Under the pieces are notes generated by a model. It saw only the letters and a list, made by a program, of their open reading frames with translations. It was not told the DNA's origin and ran no database searches. Position numbers and translations under genes: made by a program. A stretch of 64,000 nucleotides of DNA from Hyphococcus sp. (GTDB lineage: Bacteria; Pseudomonadota; Alphaproteobacteria; Caulobacterales; Parvularculaceae): positions 186,001-250,000 of the forward strand of contig JAJFGA010000051.1 of NCBI GenBank assembly GCA_021776375.1, given 5' to 3'. Numbering within the stretch: position 1 is the stretch's first letter; each line of letters starts with the position of its first letter. This document shows positions 1 through 8,544 of this stretch, in pieces.

Positions 1-1100
1 GCGACAACAGAGCCATCGGCGCTGACGCGCTTGCCGTTTGATTCCATATCCGCCTGCTGCAGATAGGCTGGCAGCCGCGCCAGATGCTGGTCATAGGGGA
101 GAATGGCGTGGGCGCTGATGCCGATAAAGTTGCGGTTCCAGACGCCGACCAGCGCCAACATCACCGGCATATTTTGCGCCATTGGCGTGGTTTTGAAATG
201 CTGGTCCATGCGCTGCGCGCCGGCCAGTAATTTTGTAAAATTATCGAACCCGACCTGCAACGCGATGGAAAGACCAATCGCCGACCATAAAGAATAGCGC
301 CCGCCGACCCAGTCCCAGAACTGAAACATATTCTCCCGGTCGATACCGAAAGCAGCGACGGCCTCGGCATTGGTCGACAAAGCGACAAAATGTTTTGCGA
401 TATCGTCTTCACCGCCGCCATTTTCGAAAAACCACGCGCGCGCGCTTTTCGCGTTGGTCATGGTTTCCTGGGTGGTGAACGTTTTCGACGCAATAACGAA
501 CAGCGTGCGCTCGGGATCGACAGCGTCCAGCGCAGCAGCGAGATGTTGGCCGTCAACATTAGAGATAAAGAACGTCCGTCGGCCGTCAATCCAAAATGGC
601 TGCAACGCCGCTGCTGCCATTTGCGGGCCAAGATCCGATCCGCCAATACCGATATTGACGACGGTATCGAGCGCCTTGCCGCTATAGCCTTTGAACGCGC
701 CTTGATGAACGCGGTCGCAAAAGCCCTTCATCTTTTTCAGCTCAGCCTGCACCAACGCCGAGGCATCCTCGCCCGCCGTGCTGTAGGCGTCCGTCGCAGC
801 TGCACGCAGCGCCACATGCAAGACGGCGCGCCCCTCCGTCACATTAATCGCCTCGCCGGCGAACATCGCCGCGCGGCGCTCCTCAACATCCGCCGCTGCT
901 GCGAGCGCCAGCAGGTGATCAACAACCTGATCGGTGAGTTTGTTCTTGGCGTAATCGAGAAACAGCCCCGCCGCCTCGATGGAATACCGCGCGAAGCGAT
1001 CTGGATCGCTATCAAACAAAGCCCGCATCGGAACCTGCGCGAGGCCAGCGGCGTCAGCTTCCAGCGCCTTCCATTGCGGCGTAGAGGAAATTTCGGTCAT
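1..1100 (-). CDS. pgi: Glucose-6-phosphate isomerase, 3' end outside window
   Basis: Glycolysis/gluconeogenesis enzyme interconverting glucose-6-phosphate and fructose-6-phosphate in the cytosol. Only the first 366 codons are here (the family is usually about 540-550 residues); the frame is open to the window edge. The sugar-phosphate-binding motif GIGGSDLG lies near residues 151-158, SKTFTTQET near 205-213, and the isomerase signature WDWVGGRYS near 262-270. The start is the ATG at 1100, giving [10 protein letters not shown]. No upstream gene shares its strand closely, so it probably has its own promoter in 1101-1190. Seen: motifs and an uninterrupted frame. Known: family function. Identity is secure. 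Confidence 0.95.
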   Translation of the reverse strand, partial: MTEISSTPQWKALEADAAGLAQVPMRALFDSDPDRFARYSIEAAGLFLDYAKNKLTDQVVDHLLALAAAADVEERRAAMFAGEAINVTEGRAVLHVALRAAATDAYSTAGEDASALVQAELKKMKGFCDRVHQGAFKGYSGKALDTVVNIGIGGSDLGPQMAAAALQPFWIDGRRTFFISNVDGQHLAAALDAVDPERTLFVIASKTFTTQETMTNAKSARAWFFENGGGEDDIAKHFVALSTNAEAVAAFGIDRENMFQFWDWVGGRYSLWSAIGLSIALQVGFDNFTKLLAGAQRMDQHFKTTPMAQNMPVMLALVGVWNRNFIGISAHAILPYDQHLARLPAYLQQADMESNGKRVSADGSVV

Positions 1101-1190
1101 CGGTGCGCCTTTGCAATTTGTTGGCATTTGATAGAGATTTTAAGCGCCGCCCTCAATGCGTTTTAACGATGAACGTATATTCACTCTATT

Positions 1191-1373
1191 ATGAACTCCA
1201 AAACCCCCTCCATGAAACTCGCCAAACGCATCATCTCAAGTGTTGCCGCGATCGCTGCCGTTTGCGTCATTTTCGGCGCAAAGGCGATGGAGGCGGAACA
1301 CCGGGCGGAAGCGTCAATAATGGTGATGTCGGCTGAGGAAACACCGCCAGCCAGCGCCAGCGAGGCGCGTTAA
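1191..1373 (+). CDS. Possible small exported peptide
   Basis: Sixty-codon frame in the gap between pgi and the dsbD-like gene. From the internal ATG at 1212 it reads MKLAKRIISSVAAIAAVCVI, a typical basic-plus-hydrophobic export signal ending near AKA, followed by a short polar tail rich in Ala, Glu and Ser. It ends 4 nt inside the convergent dsbD-like gene. There is no clear Shine-Dalgarno before either ATG and I recognise no family. The signal-like N-terminus is the only argument for a real product; it could be a chance frame. Confidence 0.35.
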   Translation: MNSKTPSMKLAKRIISSVAAIAAVCVIFGAKAMEAEHRAEASIMVMSAEETPPASASEAR

Positions 1374-3463
1374 TCCGCGCCGTTAAGCGCATCCACCACA
1401 ATTTTGCGGGAGAGGGTCTGGGGCAAAATTTGCGCCCCGCCGCCCGGCGGATAGTAAACATATAGCGGCACGCCGCTGGCCCCGTAACTCTGCAACGCCC
1501 TGGTGATTTCAGGATCGCGCACCGTCCAGTCAGCGACCAGAAACACCGTGCCGGTTTGTTTGAACGCATCGACAACGTCTTTGTTTTTAAACACCGTCAG
1601 TTTGTTGAACTGACAGGTGACGCACCATGCCGCGGTAAAATCGATAAACACAGGCGCGCCGGCGGCGCGATCACTGGCAAGCCCCTCATCGCTATAGGGA
1701 GCGGTTTCAATCGCGCCATAGGCGCCGCTTGCTTGCGTGCTGGTTCCGGAGGCGTTTTCAATCCGGGTGAGCGGCGCAATCGCCAGCACCGCCGCCGCCG
1801 CCGATGCGGCGCGCAAGATGACCGCCCGCCGACCGTCGCCCTTGCTGATTTCAAACAGCCACGCCGCCAGCGCCAGAAGGATGCCGCCAAAGAGCAACAT
1901 CGCCAAGCCGCCATCGTTGGTCTGGCGCGCGAACACCCAGAGGAAATAGGCCGCCGCCGCAAAGACCGGAAATGACAGCGCCTGTTTTAAAACCACCATC
2001 CATTCACCGGGGTGCGGTAGATACCGCCCAAGCGCCGGCGACAAGGATAGCACGAGATAGGGCGCGGCAAGCCCGAGCGCCATCAGGATAAAGATCGCCA
2101 TGCCAACCGCCGGCGGTTGTATAAGCGCGGCTCCCAACGGCGCGCTCAATAGCGGGCCAATGCAGGGCGCAGCGACCACCACGGCAAGCGCACCGGTGAA
2201 AAATGCACCTGCAGCGCCAGGCTTTGTCGCCAGACTTTGGCCCGCCCCGGCGATATTTTCGCCAACTGTAAACAGCCCAGCCAGATTAAGCCCAACCAGA
2301 AAAAGGACGTAGGCGGAAAGCCCGACCACCAGCGGCGACTGGAGATGAAAGCCCCAGCCAAGCTCCTCGCCGCCGGCGCGCAAGGCCAGCAGGAGACCAC
2401 CCATGAAGATGAAGGTTGCGAGCACGCCAGCGGTAAACAGGAGACCATGAGCGCGTACCGTCGCGCGGTCTTCCTTGGCGCTCTGCATTAACGCGGCGGC
2501 CTTGATGAAGATGATCGGGAAGACGCATGGCATGGCGTTCAAAATCAAACCGCCTAAAAACGCCATCACCAGCAACAGGACGACATTAGTGTTGGCGGCG
2601 CGTACAAAAGCGTCCGGCGGCGGCGCTAGCGACCCGGTGATCGCCGCAGCAACTTGATAGCCCGCCCGCCCGCCGTCAGCGCGCTTATAGGCGAGGACCC
2701 CGTCCACCACGTCAGCTTCGCCCGCATCAGTCCAGCCCGGCTCCATCGACACCGTCAAGGCGTCATTCGCCAAGCTTATGGTTTGCGCGGCGGCAGGCGT
2801 AATCAATCCGTCTGGCCTCGGAAAAAAGAATGCATCCGCCGGGGCCGTGCCGTCCCAATTATCGATGGTCAGCAGATAGGCTCCGCCGCGACGCTCAAAA
2901 CGCGCAGGGTTATCCAAAACCTCCGGCAACGCTGCACGAGCGCGGGCGAACAAGAGCGCTGTCTCGCTGCGGATGTCAGCGGTCGCCAGAACCGGCACGG
3001 AAAATTCAAACTGGGTTTCTTCCGGAACGCAAATTTCCTCGCAAGCCTGCCACAAGGCGTCGATAACAATATTAACAACCTCACCCGGCACAGCGTCCTC
3101 AGGTGCAGCCACGCTGATCAGGAAGCCCGGCTGGCCTTCATGGGCAAAACTCGCAAGCGGACCGACGGGGATGAATTGCGGGACCGGATGAAGAATTTCG
3201 CCGACCTCATAACCGGGTGGCAACGTCCAGCCCAGGTCGAGCGGCAGACCGGCGTCGCCTGGATTTTTCCAGAACACATGCCAGCCGTCGATAACTTTTT
3301 GATCAATCGCAAACCAGGTCGCCTCGCCGGGAACGAACCCTTCGCGCTCGGCGACAATCCGGGTTTGCGTATACTCAGTTTCGACGTCGGCGTCGGCCCA
3401 TGCCGGGCCGCCCGCAGCGAGGACGGCGACGACGGTCAAAAGCTGAAAAAGGCGCAACATCAT
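1370..3463 (-). CDS. Protein-disulfide reductase, DsbD/ScsB family
   Basis: Carries electrons from cytosolic thioredoxin across the inner membrane to periplasmic thiol proteins. The 697-residue order is: signal peptide (about 1-23, ending PAWA), periplasmic N-domain (about 25-280) with a Cys pair in CEEICVP, an eight-helix core (about 295-550) with the redox cysteines in NAMPCVFP and AAPCIGP, and a C-terminal thioredoxin domain with WCVTC (Cys 614/617) and a cis-Pro loop SGVPLY. All three redox centres expected of DsbD are visible. The long N-domain with a CxxxC-type pair resembles ScsB-like members rather than classical DsbD; which one is an inference. It is monocistronic as far as the spacing shows. 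Confidence 0.9.
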   Translation of the reverse strand: MMLRLFQLLTVVAVLAAGGPAWADADVETEYTQTRIVAEREGFVPGEATWFAIDQKVIDGWHVFWKNPGDAGLPLDLGWTLPPGYEVGEILHPVPQFIPVGPLASFAHEGQPGFLISVAAPEDAVPGEVVNIVIDALWQACEEICVPEETQFEFSVPVLATADIRSETALLFARARAALPEVLDNPARFERRGGAYLLTIDNWDGTAPADAFFFPRPDGLITPAAAQTISLANDALTVSMEPGWTDAGEADVVDGVLAYKRADGGRAGYQVAAAITGSLAPPPDAFVRAANTNVVLLLVMAFLGGLILNAMPCVFPIIFIKAAALMQSAKEDRATVRAHGLLFTAGVLATFIFMGGLLLALRAGGEELGWGFHLQSPLVVGLSAYVLFLVGLNLAGLFTVGENIAGAGQSLATKPGAAGAFFTGALAVVVAAPCIGPLLSAPLGAALIQPPAVGMAIFILMALGLAAPYLVLSLSPALGRYLPHPGEWMVVLKQALSFPVFAAAAYFLWVFARQTNDGGLAMLLFGGILLALAAWLFEISKGDGRRAVILRAASAAAAVLAIAPLTRIENASGTSTQASGAYGAIETAPYSDEGLASDRAAGAPVFIDFTAAWCVTCQFNKLTVFKNKDVVDAFKQTGTVFLVADWTVRDPEITRALQSYGASGVPLYVYYPPGGGAQILPQTLSRKIVVDALNGAD

Positions 3464-3540
3464 GTCGCCCTAACTAGCGGCGCAATCGTTTCACGCCAAT
3501 GACTATTCGCGCAGACAAGCGCCGGCTCCAGCAATTGTGA

Positions 3541-3582
3541 CCAAAAGAGAGGCCGGACGCGCCCTTATTGGCGGCCGGCCTC
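3541..3582 (-). terminator. Rho-independent terminator after sapC
   Basis: Arms at 3549-3560 and 3571-3582 (gaggccggacgc and gcggccggcctc) pair over 11 of 12 positions around a 10-nt loop. Read leftward they are followed by TCTTTTGG. It lies 31 nt past the sapC stop, in the right orientation to end that transcript. Confidence 0.6.
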
Positions 3583-3612
3583 ACTATCCATGCCTATCCG
3601 GCGCCATCCGGC

Positions 3613-4404
3613 TTAGTTAATGGCGGGGTTTAAAATCTCAGCTTCGCTCATATTATACCGACGCGCCCGGCGCTGCAGAAGATTCCGCCAGTTGCTCATC
3701 GACATCAACATCGCATAAACCAACGGCAACATCCCGGCCTTGCGCAGCTCAAGAAACTGCTCGTCGCTAAGCTCCTGGAGTATCTTTTCATCGACGCCGT
3801 AATATTCGGCAAAGTTCACCGGCTCGGCAGCGCCTTGCGGGGTAAACTGCGCAGACTGAGCCCGGATCAATTCGAACTGCTTAAGGCGCTGGCCAAAGCC
3901 GTCGGTGACGGCGCGGTCCTGTTCGAAGGCTTGGCAAAATTCTATCGCCTGCTGGGTCGATGTGCTCGGCGCGCCATTTTCGAAGAGCGGGAATTGGCCG
4001 CCCTCCTTCAAGCCTTCATAAGCTGTGTCTATGACGATGGCCAAGCGCTCGCCGCCATCTCCCGAAGCGACGCCAAACGGATAGCGGCGCACATAGCCCG
4101 GGATATATGTAGCTGTATCCCAGTTGCCTTCTTCGTCGACGAAAAGGTTAACGTCATCGACCATGCCCACAATTGCGAGCGGCGCCGGATTTTCGAGGTT
4201 ACCAAAAATAATCGGATAATCTTTCATCGCCGGGATTATTTCCGAAACGGTAATCGGAATGGCCCGCGCTTTTGCGCAATAGCCATAATGTTTCTCAGTC
4301 TGATGAAACCCAAGCCCGCTATGGGTTTCCTTGTTCATCAGCTCGGGCTTCTCAAACAGGAACATAGTTCCTGACAACTCCGGCGTATTGACCGTCTCAG
4401 ACAT
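3613..4404 (-). CDS. SapC family protein
   Basis: A 263-residue protein of the SapC family (named after a Campylobacter surface-layer locus protein). Diagnostic features are the early HSGLGF segment, the VSEIIPAMKDYPIIFGN region, the central YIPGYVRRYPF motif, and FEN / GxxPS turns. There is no signal peptide or membrane helix, so it is probably cytosolic. In alphaproteobacteria sapC often sits beside TonB-dependent receptors and 2OG oxygenase-like proteins; here it stands alone, 32 kb from the receptor. Molecular function is unknown. The start has an AAAGG ribosome-binding site 6 nt upstream. Confidence 0.88.
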   Translation of the reverse strand: MSETVNTPELSGTMFLFEKPELMNKETHSGLGFHQTEKHYGYCAKARAIPITVSEIIPAMKDYPIIFGNLENPAPLAIVGMVDDVNLFVDEEGNWDTATYIPGYVRRYPFGVASGDGGERLAIVIDTAYEGLKEGGQFPLFENGAPSTSTQQAIEFCQAFEQDRAVTDGFGQRLKQFELIRAQSAQFTPQGAAEPVNFAEYYGVDEKILQELSDEQFLELRKAGMLPLVYAMLMSMSNWRNLLQRRARRYNMSEAEILNPAIN

Positions 4405-4483
4405 GGTAAACCTTTCTGTCTTTCTACATCGACGGGCCTGTCGTCCCTAACCGACCGTCATGAAATTTAGCGGCACGCTTAGC

Positions 4484-4509
4484 AAAAAGGCTTGCCGGGT
4501 CCAAGCCTT
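4484..4509 (-). terminator. Rho-independent terminator after hydrolase gene
   Basis: Perfect 8-bp stem (AAGGCTTG at 4487-4494 with CAAGCCTT at 4502-4509), 7-nt loop, and a T run when read leftward (stem then TTTGC). It is 32 nt beyond the stop of the alpha/beta hydrolase gene and upstream of sapC. Confidence 0.75.
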
Positions 4510-4541
4510 CAATCGCCAAAGGCCGAAATTTTAGGCCTGTG

Positions 4542-5432
4542 TTACTCGCCTGCGACGAATTGAGCCGCAAAATCAGGCGTTTCCATCGCAATCAGGTGTG
4601 AAACCCCGCCCTGGCGCGCCACCGAAGCACCGATGCGCGTAAACCGGCGCTGAGCGCCTGGCCAAACAGTTGACGATTTATGGTCAGCGGCGAGCACCCG
4701 GAGCGGCGCCGGCGCGGCGCGCACCGCCCCCCAGAAATCATTGTCATGGGCCTGGAACGTCGCCGCCTCCCAGGCCGGCGTGCAAGCGAGACGCACGCCC
4801 CCATCATCATCCGCCAGACCGTCTTCAAGGTAGTCATCCAGCACTCCCGGCGCCCAGTTTCGAAACACTGGTTTTCGCCCGTAGGCGGCCGCTACATCTT
4901 CCCGAGCCGGCCATTGCGACCGCCGCCGGCGCGCCAGACGCGCCAATGAAAAGCGCCGCGCCACGAAGGGCCAAATCGGCGTACGCACGACCAGCCTCAT
5001 CGCCGGCGGCATCGCCACAGGTTCAATCAGCGCAATTGCGGCAACGTCATCGCGGCCGCGCGCCGCCATCGTAACAACGACACCGCCCATAGAATGACCG
5101 GCGAGGGTCCAGTCGCTGCGGGCTTCAAAGTTTAGAAATTCTGCGACATCATCGGCGTAGCTCTTCCACGAGCGCAAACCGTCTGGGTCGGCCGCAAGGC
5201 GGGTCCTGCCGTGACCACGCATATCAAGCGCAAAAATGTCAAACCGACCGTTTAAGTGTTGCAACATTTGTTTGTATACGGAGGCGCAAAACCCGGTCGC
5301 ATGGCAGAATAACAACGGCGGAGCGCCTTCATTCGGCCAACGCCACCCGGCAAGGACGCCGTCAGCACAGGCGGCCTGGAACCGCACGGGCTCAGGAGCG
5401 CCCATGGTCGCGTTCATTATATTTTCGTTCAT
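4542..5432 (-). CDS. Alpha/beta hydrolase
   Basis: Serine hydrolase of the alpha/beta fold, 296 residues. Visible: oxyanion-hole segment CHATGFC (about 43-49), DMRGHGRT, nucleophile elbow GHSMGG with Ser about 114, a cap region rich in Arg (RRFSLARLARRRR, about 160-175), and the late His in GVSHLIAMETP. The substrate cannot be told from sequence. The start is the ATG at 5432; a GTG lies one codon upstream. No signal peptide, so probably cytosolic. It has its own terminator downstream. Confidence 0.85.
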   Translation of the reverse strand: MNENIMNATMGAPEPVRFQAACADGVLAGWRWPNEGAPPLLFCHATGFCASVYKQMLQHLNGRFDIFALDMRGHGRTRLAADPDGLRSWKSYADDVAEFLNFEARSDWTLAGHSMGGVVVTMAARGRDDVAAIALIEPVAMPPAMRLVVRTPIWPFVARRFSLARLARRRRSQWPAREDVAAAYGRKPVFRNWAPGVLDDYLEDGLADDDGGVRLACTPAWEAATFQAHDNDFWGAVRAAPAPLRVLAADHKSSTVWPGAQRRFTRIGASVARQGGVSHLIAMETPDFAAQFVAGE

Positions 5433-5498
5433 CACTGGTTTTTCGCTATCTTTGCGTTGAGCTCAAATGCGCCGCCGCATCAGAAAAATCAATTTTGC

Positions 5499-5990
5499 TC
5501 AGCAGCCAGCGGTCGCTAGGTCAAAGATCTTTTTCATGTGAAGAACATCCTCGCGAGCGCGGTGGCGATGTGGTGATAAAATTTTTGCTTCCGCCACAGC
5601 CGCAGCAACGGCTTGAGGCGGCAGATCGGAAAGTAACTCACCAAAATCGCAAAGTGAAAAGCGCTGGCGGGCGCCCGCAGCTGCAAATAACCGATAGAGC
5701 CAGAAGCCGTCCCAGTCCGGCGCGTCTGAATAAACCGCCGCACCCTCAAGCACCTGATTAAGGCGCTCACAAACCGCGCCAACCGCCAGGCCGGACTCCG
5801 TCAGCGCGTCATGAGCCAGCCCGTGAAGGCTCGCCGCGTGATCATCCCAGGCCTCGCGCGGCCACTCCTCCGCAGGACAGATCAGCATCGTTTCCGGCGC
5901 ATCGCCATCAAAACACCAGCCGACCTCGATTGGCCACGAGGCGGGCCCGAGACCGGAAGCTTCAAGGTCGAGAAAGGCGATTTTTTCCAC
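5499..5990 (-). CDS. DEDDh-type 3'-5' exonuclease-like protein
   Basis: RNase T/DnaQ-fold nuclease, 163 residues, essentially the bare domain. The three exonuclease motifs are present: FLDLEASGLG (Exo I, acidic pair D8/E10), SDAPDWDGFW (Exo II, about 99-108) and HRAREDVLHM (Exo III with the DEDDh histidine, near 142-151). Known family members trim 3' ends of RNA or DNA using two metal ions; which substrate is used here is unknown. The start is a GTG with GGAGA 5 nt upstream. Confidence 0.78.
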   Translation of the reverse strand: MEKIAFLDLEASGLGPASWPIEVGWCFDGDAPETMLICPAEEWPREAWDDHAASLHGLAHDALTESGLAVGAVCERLNQVLEGAAVYSDAPDWDGFWLYRLFAAAGARQRFSLCDFGELLSDLPPQAVAAAVAEAKILSPHRHRAREDVLHMKKIFDLATAGC

Positions 5991-6190
5991 GCGGTCTCCG
6001 AGGCGGCGTCCCCGGCGTCATCGGCGGCAGGGGACGGCCCTGTTAGCACAATTCCAGCCGGGTCGCGCGCAAACTGACAAATCTGCCCGCAAGGCGCTAA
6101 TTTTCTAGAGTCTGGGGGAGGCGTTAAGTTTATTACAGATCACCACGCAGCACATCATGGCTACCATACACGCATAAGGCGTCGCCGGTT

Positions 6191-6391
6191 TTAGGACTTC
6201 GGCTTATAAACACCGCTTGCCGGATCGCGTTCATAGTCGATCACTTTACCGTCCCGCGGACCGCCGGCGCGGGCTTTGGCCTGGTTAAAGATTTCCGTGA
6301 ATTCGCGTCGCTGGCGATTCACAAAACGATATAGCGCGACGCCGCCGGCAGCCGCTGCAATCGTCACCGCCAAAGTGGTTACTGCGCCCAT
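6191..6391 (-). CDS. Small membrane-anchored protein downstream of sppA-like gene
   Basis: Predicted 66-residue protein: one N-terminal membrane helix (about 2-24, MGAVTTLAVTIAAAAGGVAL) followed by a charged cytoplasmic tail with NRQRREFTEIFNQAK and a final YERDPASGVYKP. I chose the ATG at 6391 because GGAGAC precedes it by 6 nt; a TTG 21 nt upstream is also open. It follows the S49 peptidase gene by 52 nt on the same strand, so the two are probably cotranscribed. Similar small proteins are found in alphaproteobacteria but no function is known to me. Confidence 0.6.
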   Translation of the reverse strand: MGAVTTLAVTIAAAAGGVALYRFVNRQRREFTEIFNQAKARAGGPRDGKVIDYERDPASGVYKPKS

Positions 6392-6443
6392 AAATCCGTC
6401 TCCTACCGCCAATCCAAAAGCCGCCGCCTGGCCATTTCCGCAA

Positions 6444-7331
6444 TCAAAGACCGAAGCGCGCCCAAACTGAGCGGCGCTCTACGGCGTCCAAAAGCGCATC
6501 CGCATCGATCAACGACCGGCCGACACTAAACTCGCCCATCGTACTTTGGGCGCCGCCAGACAGGAGCCTTTTCAATAGCCCGCCGCTGTCGGGCGAAATC
6601 CGTTTGATCTTAACATCTTTTCCGTAGCGCGCGCGCAAAAAATCGCCGAGTTGAGCGGTTCCGTCGATGAGCCCCAGCTCTTTGGCCCTGGGCGCGGTCC
6701 AGAACGCCCCAGAAAAGATCTCCTCATCCTCCGCCAGCTTGCCGGTGCGGCGCGATTGCACCAATTCGATAAACTGCGCATGCAGGTCGTTAAGGATGTC
6801 TTTCAGGCGCGCGACGTCTTCCGGGTCCTCAGGCTTGAACGGGTCGAGCGTTGATTTACTTTTCCCGGCTGTGTGCACACGGCGCTCAACGCCCAGTTTT
6901 TCAATGGCGCTCTGAAAGCCGAAACCGCTGGCGATGACCCCGATGGAGCCGACAATCGAGCTTTCATCGGCGTAGATTTCATCACCGGCAATTGACAGAA
7001 TATAACCGCCCGAGGCGCCCACATCTTCAATGAAAGCGAGCACTGGAACGCCCTTTTCCTGCGCCAGCCGGCGGATCATGCTATAGATAAGCCGCGATTG
7101 CACCGGCGAGCCGCCTGGCGAATTGATCGCCAGCGCCACCGCGCTCAGCTTGCCGGGTTTGAACGCCGCCTCAATCGACTTCTCAAGGCGCTGCAGGAAT
7201 AGGCCCTTGCGCCCTGGCCCGGCAGCGCCAATCACACCGCCAAGCTCGATCACAGTTACGAGAGGCCCGCCCTCGCCGGTAAACGGGAGTGCGCGCCACA
7301 GTTTCATCAGGGGGTTTTTATTTTCAGACAT
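6444..7331 (-). CDS. S49 family serine peptidase (SppA/SohB-like)
   Basis: Signal-peptide peptidase-like protease, 295 residues, the short single-domain form. The core has the oxyanion strand INSPGGSP (about 68-75), nucleophile Ser in VGASGGY (about 104-110) and the general-base Lys in TAGKSKSTLDPF (about 155-160). No clear N-terminal membrane helix is visible, unlike E. coli SppA or SohB, so it may be peripheral or cytosolic. Start ATG at 7331, divergent from the polyprenyl synthase gene; both promoters must lie in the 167-bp gap. Confidence 0.88.
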   Translation of the reverse strand: MSENKNPLMKLWRALPFTGEGGPLVTVIELGGVIGAAGPGRKGLFLQRLEKSIEAAFKPGKLSAVALAINSPGGSPVQSRLIYSMIRRLAQEKGVPVLAFIEDVGASGGYILSIAGDEIYADESSIVGSIGVIASGFGFQSAIEKLGVERRVHTAGKSKSTLDPFKPEDPEDVARLKDILNDLHAQFIELVQSRRTGKLAEDEEIFSGAFWTAPRAKELGLIDGTAQLGDFLRARYGKDVKIKRISPDSGGLLKRLLSGGAQSTMGEFSVGRSLIDADALLDAVERRSVWARFGL

Positions 7332-7498
7332 CCGGTGGAGTTAAGCGTCCCAAGCGCCTGCTTCAATCGGAAATTTTCCAATTTAAACAAATTCCAGCGT
7401 TAAAAAGCCGCTGCCCAGTTACCCCTGTCAAGCTTGACCGCCAGACGCCGCGCCCCCAAGCTGCGGGGACGTTGAATTTCAAGCGCGAGGACCGAACC

Positions 7499-8539
7499 TT
7501 GTCTGTCACATTGGCGGCAACTGCAGACCCTAGGACAGTGCTCGACAGCCCCTCAACCTTTAAGGCGGCGGTCGCGTCTTTGCGCGCGCTGCTGACCGAC
7601 GACCTGGAGGCGGTGAACCGGCAAATCCTTGAGCGTATGGATTCGCCCGTTGACCTCATTCCCGACCTTGCCGGGCATCTCATCAATTCAGGCGGCAAGC
7701 GCATCCGCCCAATGCTGACGCTCGCGACCGCTCGATTGTTTAGTTTTGACAGCGATGAACACATCAAACTCGCCGCCGCCGTCGAGCTCATTCACGGCGC
7801 GACGCTGTTGCATGACGACGTTGTTGATGCGTCCTCGCTGCGCCGCGGCGCTGAAACCGCAAACACCATCTGGGGCAACAAGGAAAGCGTGCTGGTTGGC
7901 GACTTTATTTTTTCACGCGCATTTGAGCTGATGGTCGCTGCGAAAAACCTCGGCGTGCTACAGGTTCTATCGCGCGCATCAGGCATCATCGCTGAAGGCG
8001 AAGTCTTGCAGCTGGCAACGCAAAAAAATGTCGGCACGACCTACGAAATGTATCTAGCGGTGGTCGAGGCGAAAACGGCGGCGTTGTTTGCAGGAGCGAC
8101 ACAATCGGGCGCATTGATCGCCGGCGCCGCTCATGACCCGGAAGCGGCGCTCAAAAGCTACGGTCGCAATCTCGGCATCGCCTACCAACTGATTGACGAC
8201 GCGCTTGATTATGCGGGCTTTGAAGCCGACCTCGGCAAGAGCATTGGCGATGATTTCCGCGAAGGCAAAATGACGCTGCCAGTGGTCTATGCAGTGGCGC
8301 GGGCAAAGCCGGAGGAAAAAAGTTTCTGGCGCCGAGTGATCGCCGATGGCCGCCAAGAGACCGGGGATTTCGAGCGGGCCTGCGAATTGATGCTGCGCGA
8401 TGACGCCATCAATGATACCGTCGTCTGCGCTCGGCGCTTTGCCGATCACGCAATGGCCGATCTCCTGAAGGCGCCGGAAAACAAATATTCAGCCGCGCTC
8501 GCCGAATTGGTCATGACATCGGTGTCGCGCGCATCTTGA
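7499..8539 (+). CDS. Polyprenyl diphosphate synthase (octaprenyl/decaprenyl type)
   Basis: Trans-isoprenyl diphosphate synthase that extends FPP with IPP units to make the ubiquinone side chain. Both aspartate-rich motifs are present: LLHDDVVD (about 103-110) and LIDDALDY (about 230), plus GGKRIRPML near 65-73. The frame is open from 7289, but that would overlap the divergent peptidase gene. I chose the TTG at 7499 because GAGG sits 8 nt upstream and it gives 346 residues, the usual length. Chain length is not predictable with confidence; alphaproteobacteria commonly make Q10. Confidence 0.88.
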   Translation: MSVTLAATADPRTVLDSPSTFKAAVASLRALLTDDLEAVNRQILERMDSPVDLIPDLAGHLINSGGKRIRPMLTLATARLFSFDSDEHIKLAAAVELIHGATLLHDDVVDASSLRRGAETANTIWGNKESVLVGDFIFSRAFELMVAAKNLGVLQVLSRASGIIAEGEVLQLATQKNVGTTYEMYLAVVEAKTAALFAGATQSGALIAGAAHDPEAALKSYGRNLGIAYQLIDDALDYAGFEADLGKSIGDDFREGKMTLPVVYAVARAKPEEKSFWRRVIADGRQETGDFERACELMLRDDAINDTVVCARRFADHAMADLLKAPENKYSAALAELVMTSVSRAS

Positions 8540-8544
8540 CCTAA

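Noticed and set aside
390-1166. 258-codon frame on the plus strand
   Set aside because: It is antisense to pgi, whose motifs are unmistakable; composition is Arg/His-rich as expected for a shadow frame.
2654-3502. 282-codon frame on the plus strand
   Set aside because: Antisense to the DsbD-type gene over its whole length; no domain seen.
7289-7498. Upstream extension of the polyprenyl synthase frame
   Set aside because: Would overlap the divergent S49 peptidase start; the TTG at 7499 has a good ribosome-binding site and gives normal length.
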